The notes beneath the pieces are model-generated. The model searched no databases and was not told the origin of the DNA. It was given only the letters and a program-made list of their open reading frames with translations. From Ochotona curzoniae (lineage: Eukaryota > Chordata > Mammalia > Lagomorpha > Ochotonidae), in assembly GCF_017591425.1 (NCBI RefSeq), contig NW_024465663.1, positions 248,001-312,000 on the forward strand: a stretch of 64,000 nt of DNA, given 5' to 3'. Of the stretch, positions 53,318 to 64,000 are shown in pieces (position 1 is the stretch's first letter; each line of letters opens with the position of its first letter). Both the position numbers and the translations under genes were made by a program.

Positions 53318-56300
53318 GCAGCACATATGTCTGAAAGAGGATGTGACACCTAGGGTTCTCAGTGTGTTGGTGATTGGCAACTTGCCGAAGGAGCAGCACA
53401 GCTCTTCCAGTGCAAAACGACTCCACCTGCCTCAGGAACTTCACATACCATCAGCTTTCCTACCAGATGTCCCGGAAACCGACTTGGGTCCCATCTTGTC
53501 CAATGCCCATTGAGCCCAGGATGATGAAATCAGGCATGATGCAAACGCACGCAAGAAAACCATGTGGATCCTGACTCAAGGGACTAAGAGGTCCACATCC
53601 AGAGACAAGTTCAGCGCCCAAGTCATTTCCAGCTCCCATGGAAACCAAGTGCTGTGGCAGCACACATGTCTTAAAGAGGATATGACACCTAGTATCTGAG
53701 TTTGTTGCTGAATGGCAACTTGCCGAAGGAGCAGCACAGCTCTTCCAGTGCCAAAACGACTCCACCTGCCTCAGGAACTTCACATACCATCAGCTTTCCT
53801 ATCAGATGTCCCGGAAACCCAGTTGGGTGCCATCTCGTCCAATGCCCATTGAGCCCAGGATGATGAAATCAGGAATGTTGAACACCCACCCCACACAAAA
53901 CAACCATGTAGATCCTGACTCAAGGCACTAAGAAGTCCACATCCAGAGAAAAGTTCAGCGCCCAAGCCATTTCCAGCTACCATGGAAACCAAGTGCTCTG
54001 GCAGCACATATGTCTGAAAGTGGATGTGACACCTAGGGTTCTCAGTGTGTTGGTGAATGGCAACTTGCCGAAGGAGCAGCACAGCTCTTCCAGTCCCAAA
54101 ACGACTCCACCTGCCTCAGGAACTTCACATACCATCAGCTTTCCTAGCAGAAGTCCCGGAAACCCACTTGGGTCAAATCTTGTCCAATGCCCATTGAGCC
54201 CAGGATGATGAAACCAGGCATGTTGAACACCCACCCCACACAAAACAACCATGTGGATCCTGACTCATGGCACTAAGAAGTCCACATCCAGAGACAAGTT
54301 CAGCGCCCAAGCCATTTCCAGCTACCATGGAAACCAAGTGCTCTGGCAGCACATATGTCTGAAAGTGAATGTGACACCTAGGGATCTCAGTGTGTTGGTG
54401 AATGGCAACTTGCCGAAGGAGCAGGACAGGTCTTCCAGTCCCAAAACGACTCCACCAGCCTCAGGAACTTCACATACCATCAGCTTTCCTAGCAGATGTC
54501 CCGAAAACCCACTTGGGTCCCATCTTTTCCAATGCCCATTGAGGCCAGGATGATGATATCAGGAATGTTGAACACCCACCCCACACAAAACAAACATGTA
54601 GACCATGACTCAAGGCGCTAAGAAGTCCACATCCAGAGAAAAGTTCAGCGCCCAAGCCATTTCCAGCTACCATGGAAACCAAGTGCTCTGGCAGCACATA
54701 TGTCTGAAAGTGGATGTGACACCTAGGGATCTCAGTGTGTTGGTGAATGGCAACTAGCCGAAGGAGCAGCACAACTCGTCCAGTGCCAAAACGACTCCAC
54801 CTGCCTCAGGAACTTCACATACCATCAGCTTTCCAAGCAGAAGTTCTGGAAACCCAATTGGGTCCCATCTCATCCAATGCCCATTGAGCCCAGGATGATG
54901 AAACCAGGCATGTTGAACACCCACCACACACAAAACAACCATGTGGATCCTCACTCAAGGCGCTAAGAAGTCCACATCCAGAGACAAGTTCAGCGCCCAA
55001 GCCATTTCCAGCTACCATGGAAACCAAGTGCTCTGGCAGCACATATGTCTGAAAGTGGATGTGACACCTAGGGATCTCAGTGTGTTGGTGAATGGCAACT
55101 TGCCGAAGGAGCAGGACAGGTCTTCCCGTGCAAAACGACTCCACCTGCCTCAGGAACTTCACATACCATCAGCTTTCCTAGCAGATGTCCCGGAACCCCA
55201 CTTGGGTCCCAACTCGTCCAATGCCCATTGAGCCCAGGAGGATGATATCAGGAATGTTGAACACCCACCCCACACAAAACAAACCATGTAGATACTGACT
55301 CAAGGCACTAAGAAGTCCACATCCAGAGACAAGTTCAGCGCCCAAGCCATTTCTAGCTCCCATGGAAACCAAGTGCTCTGGCAGCACATATGTCTGAAAG
55401 TGGATGTGACACCTAGGGATCTCAGTGTGTTGGTGAATGGTAACTTGCCGAAGGAGCAGCACAGCTCTTCCCGTACCAAAATGACTCCACCTGCCTCAGG
55501 AACTTCACATACCATCAGCTTTCCTACCAGATGTCCCGGAAACCCACTTGGGTCCCATCTTGTCCAATACCCATTGAGCCCAGGATGATGATATCAGGCA
55601 TGTTGAACACCCACCACACAAAACAACCATGTGGATCGTCACTCAAGGCGCTAAGAAGTCCATGTCCAGAGACAAGTTCAAGCACAAGCCATTTCCAGCT
55701 CCCATGGAAACCAAGTGCTCTGGCAGCACATATGTCTGAAAGTGGATGTGACACCTAGGGATCTCAGTGTGTTGGTGAATGGCAACTTGCCGAAGGAGCA
55801 GCACAGCTCTTACAGTGCCAAAACGACTCCACCAGCCTCAGGAACTTCACATACCATCAGCTTTCCTAGCAGATGTCCTTGAAAACTTCTTGGGTCCCAT
55901 CTCGTCCAAAGCCCATTGAGCCCAGGAGGATGAAACCAGGCATGTTGAACACCAACCCCACACAAACAACCATGTGGATCCTCACTCATGGCGCTAAGAA
56001 GTCCACATCCAGAAACAAGTTCAGCGCCCAAGCCATTTCCAGCTCCCATGGAAACCAAGTGCTCTGGCAACACATATGTCTGAAAGAGGATGTGACACCT
56101 AGGGTTCTCAGTGTGTTGGTGAATGGCAACTTGCCGAAGGAGCAGCACAGCTCTTCCAGTGCAAAACGACTCCACCTGCCTCAGGAACTTCACATACCAT
56201 CAGCTTTCCTAGCAGATGTCCCGGAAACCGACTTGGGTCCCATCTTGTCCAATGCCCATTGAGCATAGGATGATGAAATCAGGCATGATGCAAACGCACG

Positions 56301-58468
56301 CAAAAAAAACCATGTAGATCCTGACTCAAGGGACTAAGAGGTCCACATCCAGAGACAAGTTCAGCGCCCAAGTCATTTCCAGCTCCCATGGAAACCAAGT
56401 GCTGTGGCAGCACATATGTCTTAAAGAGGATATGACACCTAGTATCTGAGTTTGTTGCTGAATGGCAACTTGCCGAAGGAGCAGCACAGCTCTTCCAGTC
56501 CCAAAACGACTCCACCTGCCTCAGGAACTTCACATACCATCAACTTTCCTATCAGATGTCCCGGAAACCCAGTTGGGTGCCATCTCGTCCAATGCCCATT
56601 GAGCCCAGGATGATGAAATCAGAAATGTTGAACACCCAGCCCACACAAAACAACCATGTAGATCCTGACTCAAGGCGCTAAGAAGTCCACATCCAGAGAC
56701 AAGTTCAGCGCCCAAGCCATTTCCAGCTACCATGGAAACCAAGTGCTCTGGCAGCACATATGTCTGAAAGTGGGTGTGACACCTAGGGATCGCAGTGTGT
56801 TGGTGAATGGCAACTTGCCGAAGGAGCAGCACAGCTCTTCCAGTCCCAAAACGACTCCACCTGCCTCAGCAACTTCACATACCATCAGCTTTCCTAGCAG
56901 ATGTCCCGGAAACCCACTTGGGTCCAATCTTGTCCAATGCCCATTGAGCCCAGGATGATGAAACCATTCATGTTGAACACCCACCCACACAAAACAACCA
57001 TGTGGATCCTGACTCAAGGCGCTAAGAAGTCCACATCCAGAGACAAGTTCAGCGCCCAAGCCATTTCCAGCTACCATGGAAACCAAGTGCTCTGGCAGCA
57101 CATATGTCTGAAAGTGGATGTGACACCTAGGGATCTCAGTGTGTTGGTGAATGGCAACTTGCCGAAGGAGCAGGACAGGTCTTCCAGTGCCAAAACGACT
57201 CCACCTGCCTCAGGAACTTCACATACCATCAGCTTTCCTAGCAGATGTCCCAAAAAACCACTTGGGTCCCAACTTGTCCAATGCCCATTGAGGCCAGGAT
57301 GATGATATCAGGCATGTTGAACACCCACCCCACACAAAACAAACATGTAGACCTCACTCAAGGCGCTAAGAAGTCCACATCCAGAGACAAGTTCAGCGCC
57401 CAAGCCATTTCCAGCTACCATGGAAACCAAGTGCTCTGGCAGCACATATGTCTGAAAGTGGATGTGACACCTAGGGATCTCAGTGTGTTGGTGAATGGCA
57501 ACTTGCCGAAGGAGCAGCACAACTCGTCCAGTGCCAAAACGACTCCACCTGCCTCAGGAACTTCACATACCATCAGCTTTCCTACCAGATGTTCTGGAAA
57601 CCGAATTGGGTCCCATCTTGTCCAATGCCCATTGAGCCCAGGATGATGAAACCAGGCATGTTGAACACCCACCCCACACAAACAACCATGTGGATCCTCA
57701 CTCATGGCGCTAAGAAGTCCACATCCAGAGACAAGTTCAGCGCCCAAGCCATTTCCAGCTACCATGGAAACCAAGTGCTCTGGCAGCACATATGTCTGAA
57801 AGAGGATGTGACACCTAGGGTTCTCAGTGTGTTGGTGAATGGCAACTTGCCGAAGGAGCAGCACAGCTCTTCCAGTGCAAAACGACTCCACCTGCCTCAG
57901 GAACTTCACATACCATCAGCTTTCCTACCAGATGTCCCGGAAACCGACTTGGGTCCCATCTTGTCCAATGCCCATTGAGCATAGGATGATGAAATCAGGC
58001 ATGATGCAAACGCACGCAAAAAAAAACCATGTAGATCCTGACTCAAGGGACTAAGAGGTCCACATCCAGAGACAAGTTCAGCGCCCAAGTCATTTCCAGC
58101 TCCCATGGAAACCAAGTGCTGTGGCAGCACATATGTCTGAAAGAGGATGTGACACCTAGGTATCTCAGTGTGTTGCTGAATGGCAACTTGCCGAAGGAGC
58201 AGCACAGCTGTTCCAGTGCCAAAATGACTCCACCTGACTCAGGAACTTCACATACCATCAGCTTTCCTACCAGATGTCCCGGAAAACCAGTTGTGTGCCA
58301 TCTTGTCCAATGCCCATTGAGCCCAGGATGATGAAATCAGGCATGTTGAACACCCACCCCACACAAAACAACCATGTAGATCCTCACTCAAGGCGCTAAG
58401 AAGTCCACATCCAGAGACAAGTTCAGCGCCCAAGCCATTTCCAGCTACCATGGAAACCAAGTGCTCTG
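53318..58468 (+). repeat. Array region 6: 15 monomers with an eight-monomer (about 2,750 bp) duplication
   Basis: Monomer starts: 53318, 53657, 54001, 54346, 54691, 55036, 55381, 55723, 56067, 56407, 56751, 57095, 57439, 57783, 58124. Units from 53,318 to about 54,900 match those from 56,067 to about 57,600 at +2,747 to +2,750 bp. Markers are GTGCTGTGGCAG, CTAAGAGGTCC, CTAGTATCTGAG, CAAACATGTAGACC and CACAACTCGTCC. From 57.6 kb the best match changes to 1,716 bp upstream. Confidence 0.85.
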
Positions 58469-61400
58469 GCAGCACATATGTCTGAAAGTGGATGTGACAC
58501 CTAGGGATCTCAGTGTGTTGGTGAATGGCAACTTGCCGAAGGAGCAGCACAGCTCTTCCAGTGCCAAAACGACTCCACCTGCCTCAGCAACTTCACATAC
58601 CATCAGCTTTCCTAGCAGATGTCCCGGAAACCGACTTGTGTCCAATCTTGTCCAATGCCCATTGAGCCCAGGATGATGAAACCATTCATGTTGAACACCC
58701 ACCCACACAAAACAACCATGTGGATCCTCACTCAAGGCGCTAAGAAGTCCACATCCAGAGACAAGTTCAGCGCCCAAGCCATTTCCAGCTAGCATGGAAA
58801 CCAAGTGCTCTGGCAGCACATATGTCTGAAAGTGGATGTGACACCTAGGGATCTCAGTGTGTTGGTGAATGGCAACTTGCCGAAGGAGCAGCACAGCTCT
58901 TCCAGTGCCAAAACGACTCCACCTGCCTCAGGAACTTCACATACCATCAGCTTTCCTACCAGATGTCCCGGAAAACCACTTGGGTCCCAACTTGTCCAAT
59001 GCCCATTGAGCCCAGGATGATGATATCAGGCATGTTGAACACCCAACCCACACAAAAAACCATGTAGATCCTGACTCAAGGCGCTAAGAAGTCCACATCC
59101 AGAGACAAGTTCAGCGCCCAAGCCATTTCCAGCTACCATGGAAACCAAGTGCTCTGGCAGCACATATTTCTGAAAGTGGATGTGACACCTAGGGATCTCA
59201 GTGTGTTGGTGAATGGCAACTTGCGGAAGGAGCTTCACAGGTCGTCCAGTGCCAAAACGACTCCACCTGCCTCAGGAACTTCACATACCATCAGCTTTCC
59301 TAGCAGCAGTTCCGGATACCCAGTTGGGTCCAATCTCTTCCAATGCCCATTGAGCCCAGGATGATGAAATCAGGCATGTTGAACACCCACACACAAAACA
59401 ACCATGTCGATCCTCACTCAAGGCGCTAAGAAGTCCACATCCAGAGACAAGTTCAGCGCCCAAGCCATTTCCAGCTACCATGGAAACCAAGTGCTCTGGC
59501 AGCACATATGTCTGAAAGTGGATGTGACACCTAGGGATCTCAGTGTGTTGGTGAATGGCAACTTGCCGAAGGAGCAGCACAGGTCTTCCAGTGCCAAAAC
59601 GACTCCACCTGCCTCAGGAACTTCACATACCATCAGCTTTCCTAGCAGATGTCCCGGAAACCCAGTTGGGTCCCAACTCGTCCAATGCCCATTGAGCCCA
59701 GGAGGATGATATCAGGCATGTTGAACACCCACCCACACAAAACAACCATGTGGATCATGACTCAAGGCACTAAGAAGTCCACATCCAGAGACAAGTTCAG
59801 CGCCCAAGCCATTTCCAGCTACCATGGAAACCAAGTGCTCTGGCAGCACATATGTCTGAAAGCGGATGTGACACCTAGGGATCTCAGTGTGTTGGTGAAT
59901 GGCAACTTGCCGAAGCAGCAGCACAGCTCTTCCAGTGCCAAAACGACTCCACCTGCCTCAGGAACTTCACATACCATCAGCTTTCCTACCAGATGTCCCG
60001 GAAACCCACTTGGGTCCCATCTTGTCCAATGCCCATTGAGCCCAGGATGATGATATCAGGCATGTTGAACACCCACCACACCAAAACAACCATGTGGATC
60101 CTGACTCAAGGCGCTAAGAAGTCCATCCAGAGACAAGTTCAGCGCACAAGCCATTTCCAGCTACCATGGAAACCAAGTGCTCTGGCAGCACATATGTCTG
60201 AAAGTGGATGTGACACCTAGGGATCTCAGTGTGTTGGTGAATGGCAACTTGCCGAAGGAGCAGCACAGCTCTTCCAGTGCCAAAACGACTCCACCTGCCT
60301 CAGGAACTTCACATACCATCAGCTTTCCTCGCAGATGTCCCGGAAACCGAGTTGTGTCCCATCTTTTCCAATGCCCATTGAGCCAGAGGATGATGAAATC
60401 TGCCATGTTGAACACCCACACAAAACAACCATGTAGATCCTGACTCAAGGCACTAAGAAGTCCACATCCAGAGACAAGTTCAGCGCCCAAGCCATTTCCA
60501 GCTACCATGGAAACCAAGTGCTCTGGCAGCACATATGTCTGAAAGTGGATGTGACTCCTAGGGATCTCAGTGTGTTGGTGAATGGCAACCTGCCGAAGGA
60601 GCAGCACAGGTCTTCCCGTGCCAAAACGACTCCACCTGCCTCAGGAACTTCACATACCATCAGCTTTCCTAGCTGATGTCCCGAAAACCCACTTGGGTCC
60701 CAACTCGTCCAATGCCCATTGAGCCCAGGATGATGATATCAGGCATGTTGAACACCACCCACACAAAACAACCATGTGGATCATGACTCAAGGCACTAAG
60801 AAGTCCACATCCAGAGACAAGTTCAGCGCCCAAGCCATTTCCAGCTACCATGGAAACCAAGTGCTCTGGCAGCACATATGTCTGAAAGTGGATGTGACAC
60901 CTAGGGATCTCAGTGTGTTGGTGAATGGCAACTTGCCGAAGGAGCAGCACAGCTCTTCCAGTGAAAACCGACTCCACCTGCCTCAGGAATTTCACATACC
61001 ATCAGCTTTCCTACCAGATGTCCCGGAAACCGAGTTGGGACCCATCTTGTCCAATGCCCATTGAGCCCAAGATGATGAAATCCAGGCATGTTGCAACACG
61101 CACACAAAACAACCATGTGGATCCTGACTCAAGGCACTAAGAAGTCCACATCCAGAGACAAGTTCAGCGCCCAAGCCATTTCCAGCTACCATGGAAACCA
61201 AGTGCTCTGGCAGCACATATGTCTGAAAGTGGATGTGACACCTAGGATCTCAGTTTGTTGGTGAATGGCAACTTGCCGAAGGAGCAGCACAGCTCTTCCA
61301 GTGCCAAAACGACTCCACCTGCCTCAGGAACTTCACATACCATCAGCTTTCCTACAGATGTCCCGGAAACCGAGTTGGGTGCCATCTCGTCCAATGCCCA

Positions 61401-63943
61401 TTGAGCCCAGGATGATGAAATCAGGATGTTGAACACCCACCACACAAAACAACCATGTAGATCATGACTCAAGGCACTAAGAAGTCCACATCCAGAGACA
61501 AGTTCAGCGCCCAAGCCATTTCCAGCTACCATGGAAACCAAGTGCTCTGGCAGCACATATGTCTGAAAGTGGATGTGACACCTAGGGATCTCAGTGTGTT
61601 GGTGAATGGCAACTTGCCGAAGGAGCAGCACAGCTCTTCCAGTGCCAAAACGACTCCACCTGCCTCAGGAACTTCACATACCATCAGCTTTCCTAGCAGA
61701 AGTCCCGGATACCGAGTTGTGTCCAATCTTGTCCAATGCCCATTGAGCCAGGATGATGAAATCAGGCATGTTGAACACCGCACACAAAACAACCATGTAG
61801 ATCCTGACTCAAGGGACTAAGAAGTCCACATCCAGAGACAAGTTCAGCGCCCAAGCCATTTCCAGCTACCATGGAAACCAAGTGCTCTGGCAGCACATAT
61901 GTCTGAAAGTGGATGTGACACCCAGGGATCTCAGTGTGTTGGTGAATGGCAACTTGCTGAAGGAGCAGCACAGCTCTTCCAGTGCCAAAATGACTCCACC
62001 TGCCTCAGGAACTTCACATACCATCAGCTTTCCTACCAGATGTCCCAGAAACCCACTTGGGTCCCAACTCGTACGATGCCCATTGAGCCCAGGATGATGA
62101 AATCAGGCATGATGAACACTCACACAAAACAACCATGTGGATCCTGACTCAAGGCGCTAAGAAGTCCACATCCAGAGACAAGTTCAGCGCCCAAGCCATT
62201 TCCAGCTACCATGGAAACCAAGTGCTCTGGCAGCACATATGTCTGAAAGTGGATGTGACACCCAGGGATCTCAGTGTGTTGGTGAATGGCAACTTGCCGA
62301 AGGAGCAGCACAGCTCTTCCAGTGCCAAAATGACTCGACCTGCCTCAGGAACTTCACATACCATCAGCTTTCCTACCAGATGTCCCGAGAACCCACTTGG
62401 GTCCCATCTTGTCCAATGCCCATTGAGCCCAGGATGATGAAACCAGGCATGTTGAACACCCACCCCACACAAAACAACCATGTGAATCCTGACTCAAGGC
62501 GCTAAGAAGTCCACATCCAGAGACAAGTTCAGCGCCCAAGCCATTTCCAGCTACCATGGAAACCAAGTGCTCTGGCAGCACATATGCCTGAAAGAGGATG
62601 TGACACCCAGAGATCTCAGTGTGTTGGTGAATGGCAACTTGCCGAAGGAGCAGCACAGGTCTTCCAGTGCCAAAACGACTCCACCTGCCTCAGGAACTTC
62701 ACATACCATCAGCTTTCCTAGCAGATATCATGCAAAACGTCTTGGGTCCCATCTTGTCCAATGCCCATTGAGCACAAGATGATGAAATAACCAGGCATTT
62801 TGAACACCCACACAAAACAACCATCTGGATCCGCACTCAAGGCACTAAGAAGTCCACATCCAGAGACAAGTTCAGCGCCCAAGCCATTTCCAGCTACCAT
62901 GGAAACCAAGTGCTCTGGCAGCACATATGTCTGAAAGTGGATGTGACACCTAGGGATCTCAGTATGTTGGTGAATGGCAACTTGCCGAAGGAGCAGCACA
63001 TGTCTTCCAGTGCCAAAATGATTCCACCTGCCTCAGGAACTTCACATACCATCAGCTTTCCTACCAGATGTCCCGGAAACCGAGTTGGGTACCCATCTCG
63101 TCCAATGCTCATTGAGCCCAGGATGATGAAATCAGGGATGTTGAACACGCACCACACGCAAAACAACCATGTAGATCATGACTCAAGGCGCTAAGAAGTC
63201 CTCATCCAGAGACAAGTTCAGCGCCCAAGCCATTTCCAGCTACCATGGAAACCAAGTGCTCTGGCAGCACATATGTCTGAAAGTGGATGTGACACCTAGG
63301 GATCTCAGTGTGTTGGTGAATGGCAACTTGCCGAAGGAGCAGCACAGCTCTTCCAGTGCCAAAACGACTCCACCTGCCTCAGGAACTTCACATACCATCA
63401 GCTTTCCTAGCAGAAGTCCCGGATACCGAGTTGTGTCCAATCTTTTCCAATGCCCATTGAGCAGAGGATGATGAAATCAGGCATGTTGAACACGCACACA
63501 AAACAACCATGTAGATCATGACTCAAGGGACTAAGAAGTCCACATCCAGAGACAAGTTCAGCGCCCAAGCCATTTCCAGCTCCCATGGAAACCAAGTGCT
63601 CTGGCAGCACATATGTCTGAAAGTGGATGTGACACCCAGGGATGTCAGTGTGTTGGTGAATGGCAAGTTGCTGAAGGAGCAGCACAGCTCTTCCAGTGCC
63701 AAAATGACTCCACCTGCCTCAGGAACTTCACATACCATCAGCTTTACGACCAGATGTCCCAGAAACCCACTTGGGTCCCAACTCGTCCAATGCCCATTGA
63801 GCCCAGGATGATGAAATCAGGCATGATGAACACGCACACAAAACAACCATGTGGATCCTGAATCAAGGCGCTAAGAAGTCCACATCCAGAGACAAGTTCA
63901 GCGCCCAAGCCATTTCCAGCTACCATGGAAACCAAGTGCTCTG
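58469..63943 (+). repeat. Array region 7: 16 monomers, mixed
   Basis: Monomer starts: 58469, 58813, 59157, 59499, 59843, 60185, 60526, 60869, 61210, 61550, 61890, 62230, 62575, 62918, 63264, 63604. Many small linker and 1-2 bp length changes occur, such as AAGTCCATCCAGAG near 60,121 and CACCTAGGATCTC near 61,240. The last two units share rare variants with 4,366-4,960, and with 61,550-62,229 at +1,714 bp. Confidence 0.88.
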
Positions 63944-64000
63944 GCAGCACATATGTCTGAAAGTGGATGTGACACCTAGGGATCTCAGTGTGTTGGTGAA
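63944..64000 (+). repeat. Partial satellite monomer at right window edge
   Basis: The final 57 bp run from the anchor through CCTAGG to TTGGTGAA and stop at the window boundary. There is no sign of a natural array end. Confidence 0.95.

Larger units (their letters stand above)
1..64000 (+). repeat. Tandem satellite array, unit about 340 bp, entire window
   Basis: The anchor GCAGCACATATG, or a one-to-four-base variant of it, returns every 335-348 bp on the plus strand from 251 to 63,944. There are two shorter steps, caused by deletions. Flanking words such as CCATGGAAACC, GACAAGTTCAGCGCCCAAG and CAGGAACTTCACATACCATC recur in the same order in nearly all units. No unit is inverted and nothing foreign separates units. 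Both window ends fall inside a monomer, so the array is longer than the window. Such megabase-type arrays are typical of centromeric or pericentromeric heterochromatin. That location is inferred, not shown by the sequence. Confidence 0.98.

Noticed and set aside
58018..58026. Poly-A run as a retroposon tail
   Set aside because: It is nine A's inside the ordinary satellite linker, with no inserted sequence upstream and no target-site duplication. Sister units show the same linker with shorter A-runs.
1..64000. CRISPR array
   Set aside because: The repeats are about 340 bp, contiguous, and lack unique spacers, so this is a satellite and not short repeats separated by spacers.
1..64000. Primate alpha satellite
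   Set aside because: The unit is about 340 bp and its words do not match the alpha-satellite consensus I know. Only the 170-bp half-length is reminiscent, and length alone is not homology.
1..64000. Naming a species or a published satellite family
   Set aside because: Several mammals have satellites near 340 bp. I cannot verify a match without a database search; a BLAST of one consensus monomer against Repbase/Dfam and the nucleotide collection would decide.
1..64000. tRNA, rRNA or other RNA gene inside the monomer
   Set aside because: I saw no tRNA A/B box pair, no recognisable rRNA segment and no terminator-like structure. The repeated words are fully explained by the satellite unit.

Overview
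The whole 64-kb window is one uninterrupted head-to-tail satellite DNA array. I see no gene, RNA gene, transposable element, CRISPR array or unique-sequence island. The repeating unit is about 340 bp. Reading through on a fixed anchor, GCAGCACATATG (called the register below), gives 188 register positions: 187 complete intervals from 251 to 63,943, plus partial monomers at both window ends. All are in the same orientation. Most intervals are 339-348 bp, and the mean is 341.6 bp once three deletion-bearing monomers are corrected for. The array runs off both ends of the window.

The sequence suggests a eukaryote, most likely a vertebrate and plausibly a mammal. The reasons are nucleosome-scale monomers (about 2 x 170 bp), mosaic higher-order repeats, and heavy C-to-T and G-to-A change at CpG positions, as expected of methylated centromeric or pericentromeric heterochromatin. 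I cannot name the species. Satellites with units near 340 bp are known in several mammals (for example pig and deer mouse), but I cannot match this one from memory.

Layout. 251-9,406: divergent monomers without an obvious higher-order period, including one with an 85-bp deletion near 4,950. 9,407-22,376: overlapping multi-monomer duplications (offsets near 1,368, 2,730, 3,069 and 3,070 bp), four copies of a three-monomer cassette, and a regional subfamily with a GCCAAAC linker. 22,377-22,955: a monomer missing 108 bp. 22,956-34,556: mixed monomers with 4- and 5-monomer duplications at 27-30 kb. 34,557-48,181: the most ordered part. Here a six-monomer, 2,045-bp higher-order repeat is present in three tandem copies (38,302-44,436) and a fourth copy (45,802-47,846), nested in a longer block that recurs at +3,065 and +7,500 bp. 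48,182-53,317: mixed monomers. 53,318-58,468: an eight-monomer (about 2,750 bp) duplication. 58,469-64,000: mixed monomers, the last of which resemble monomers at 4.4-4.9 kb.

Many 60-220-codon open frames exist in all frames, but they are by-products of a stop-poor monomer. The same frames recur in every copy, on both strands, and are shifted by non-triplet length changes, so none is annotated as a gene. The main observations are the nested higher-order repeats with visible crossover points, signs that the 340-bp unit is an old dimer of two 170-bp halves, two large deletions with 5-bp microhomology, and CpG-driven divergence.
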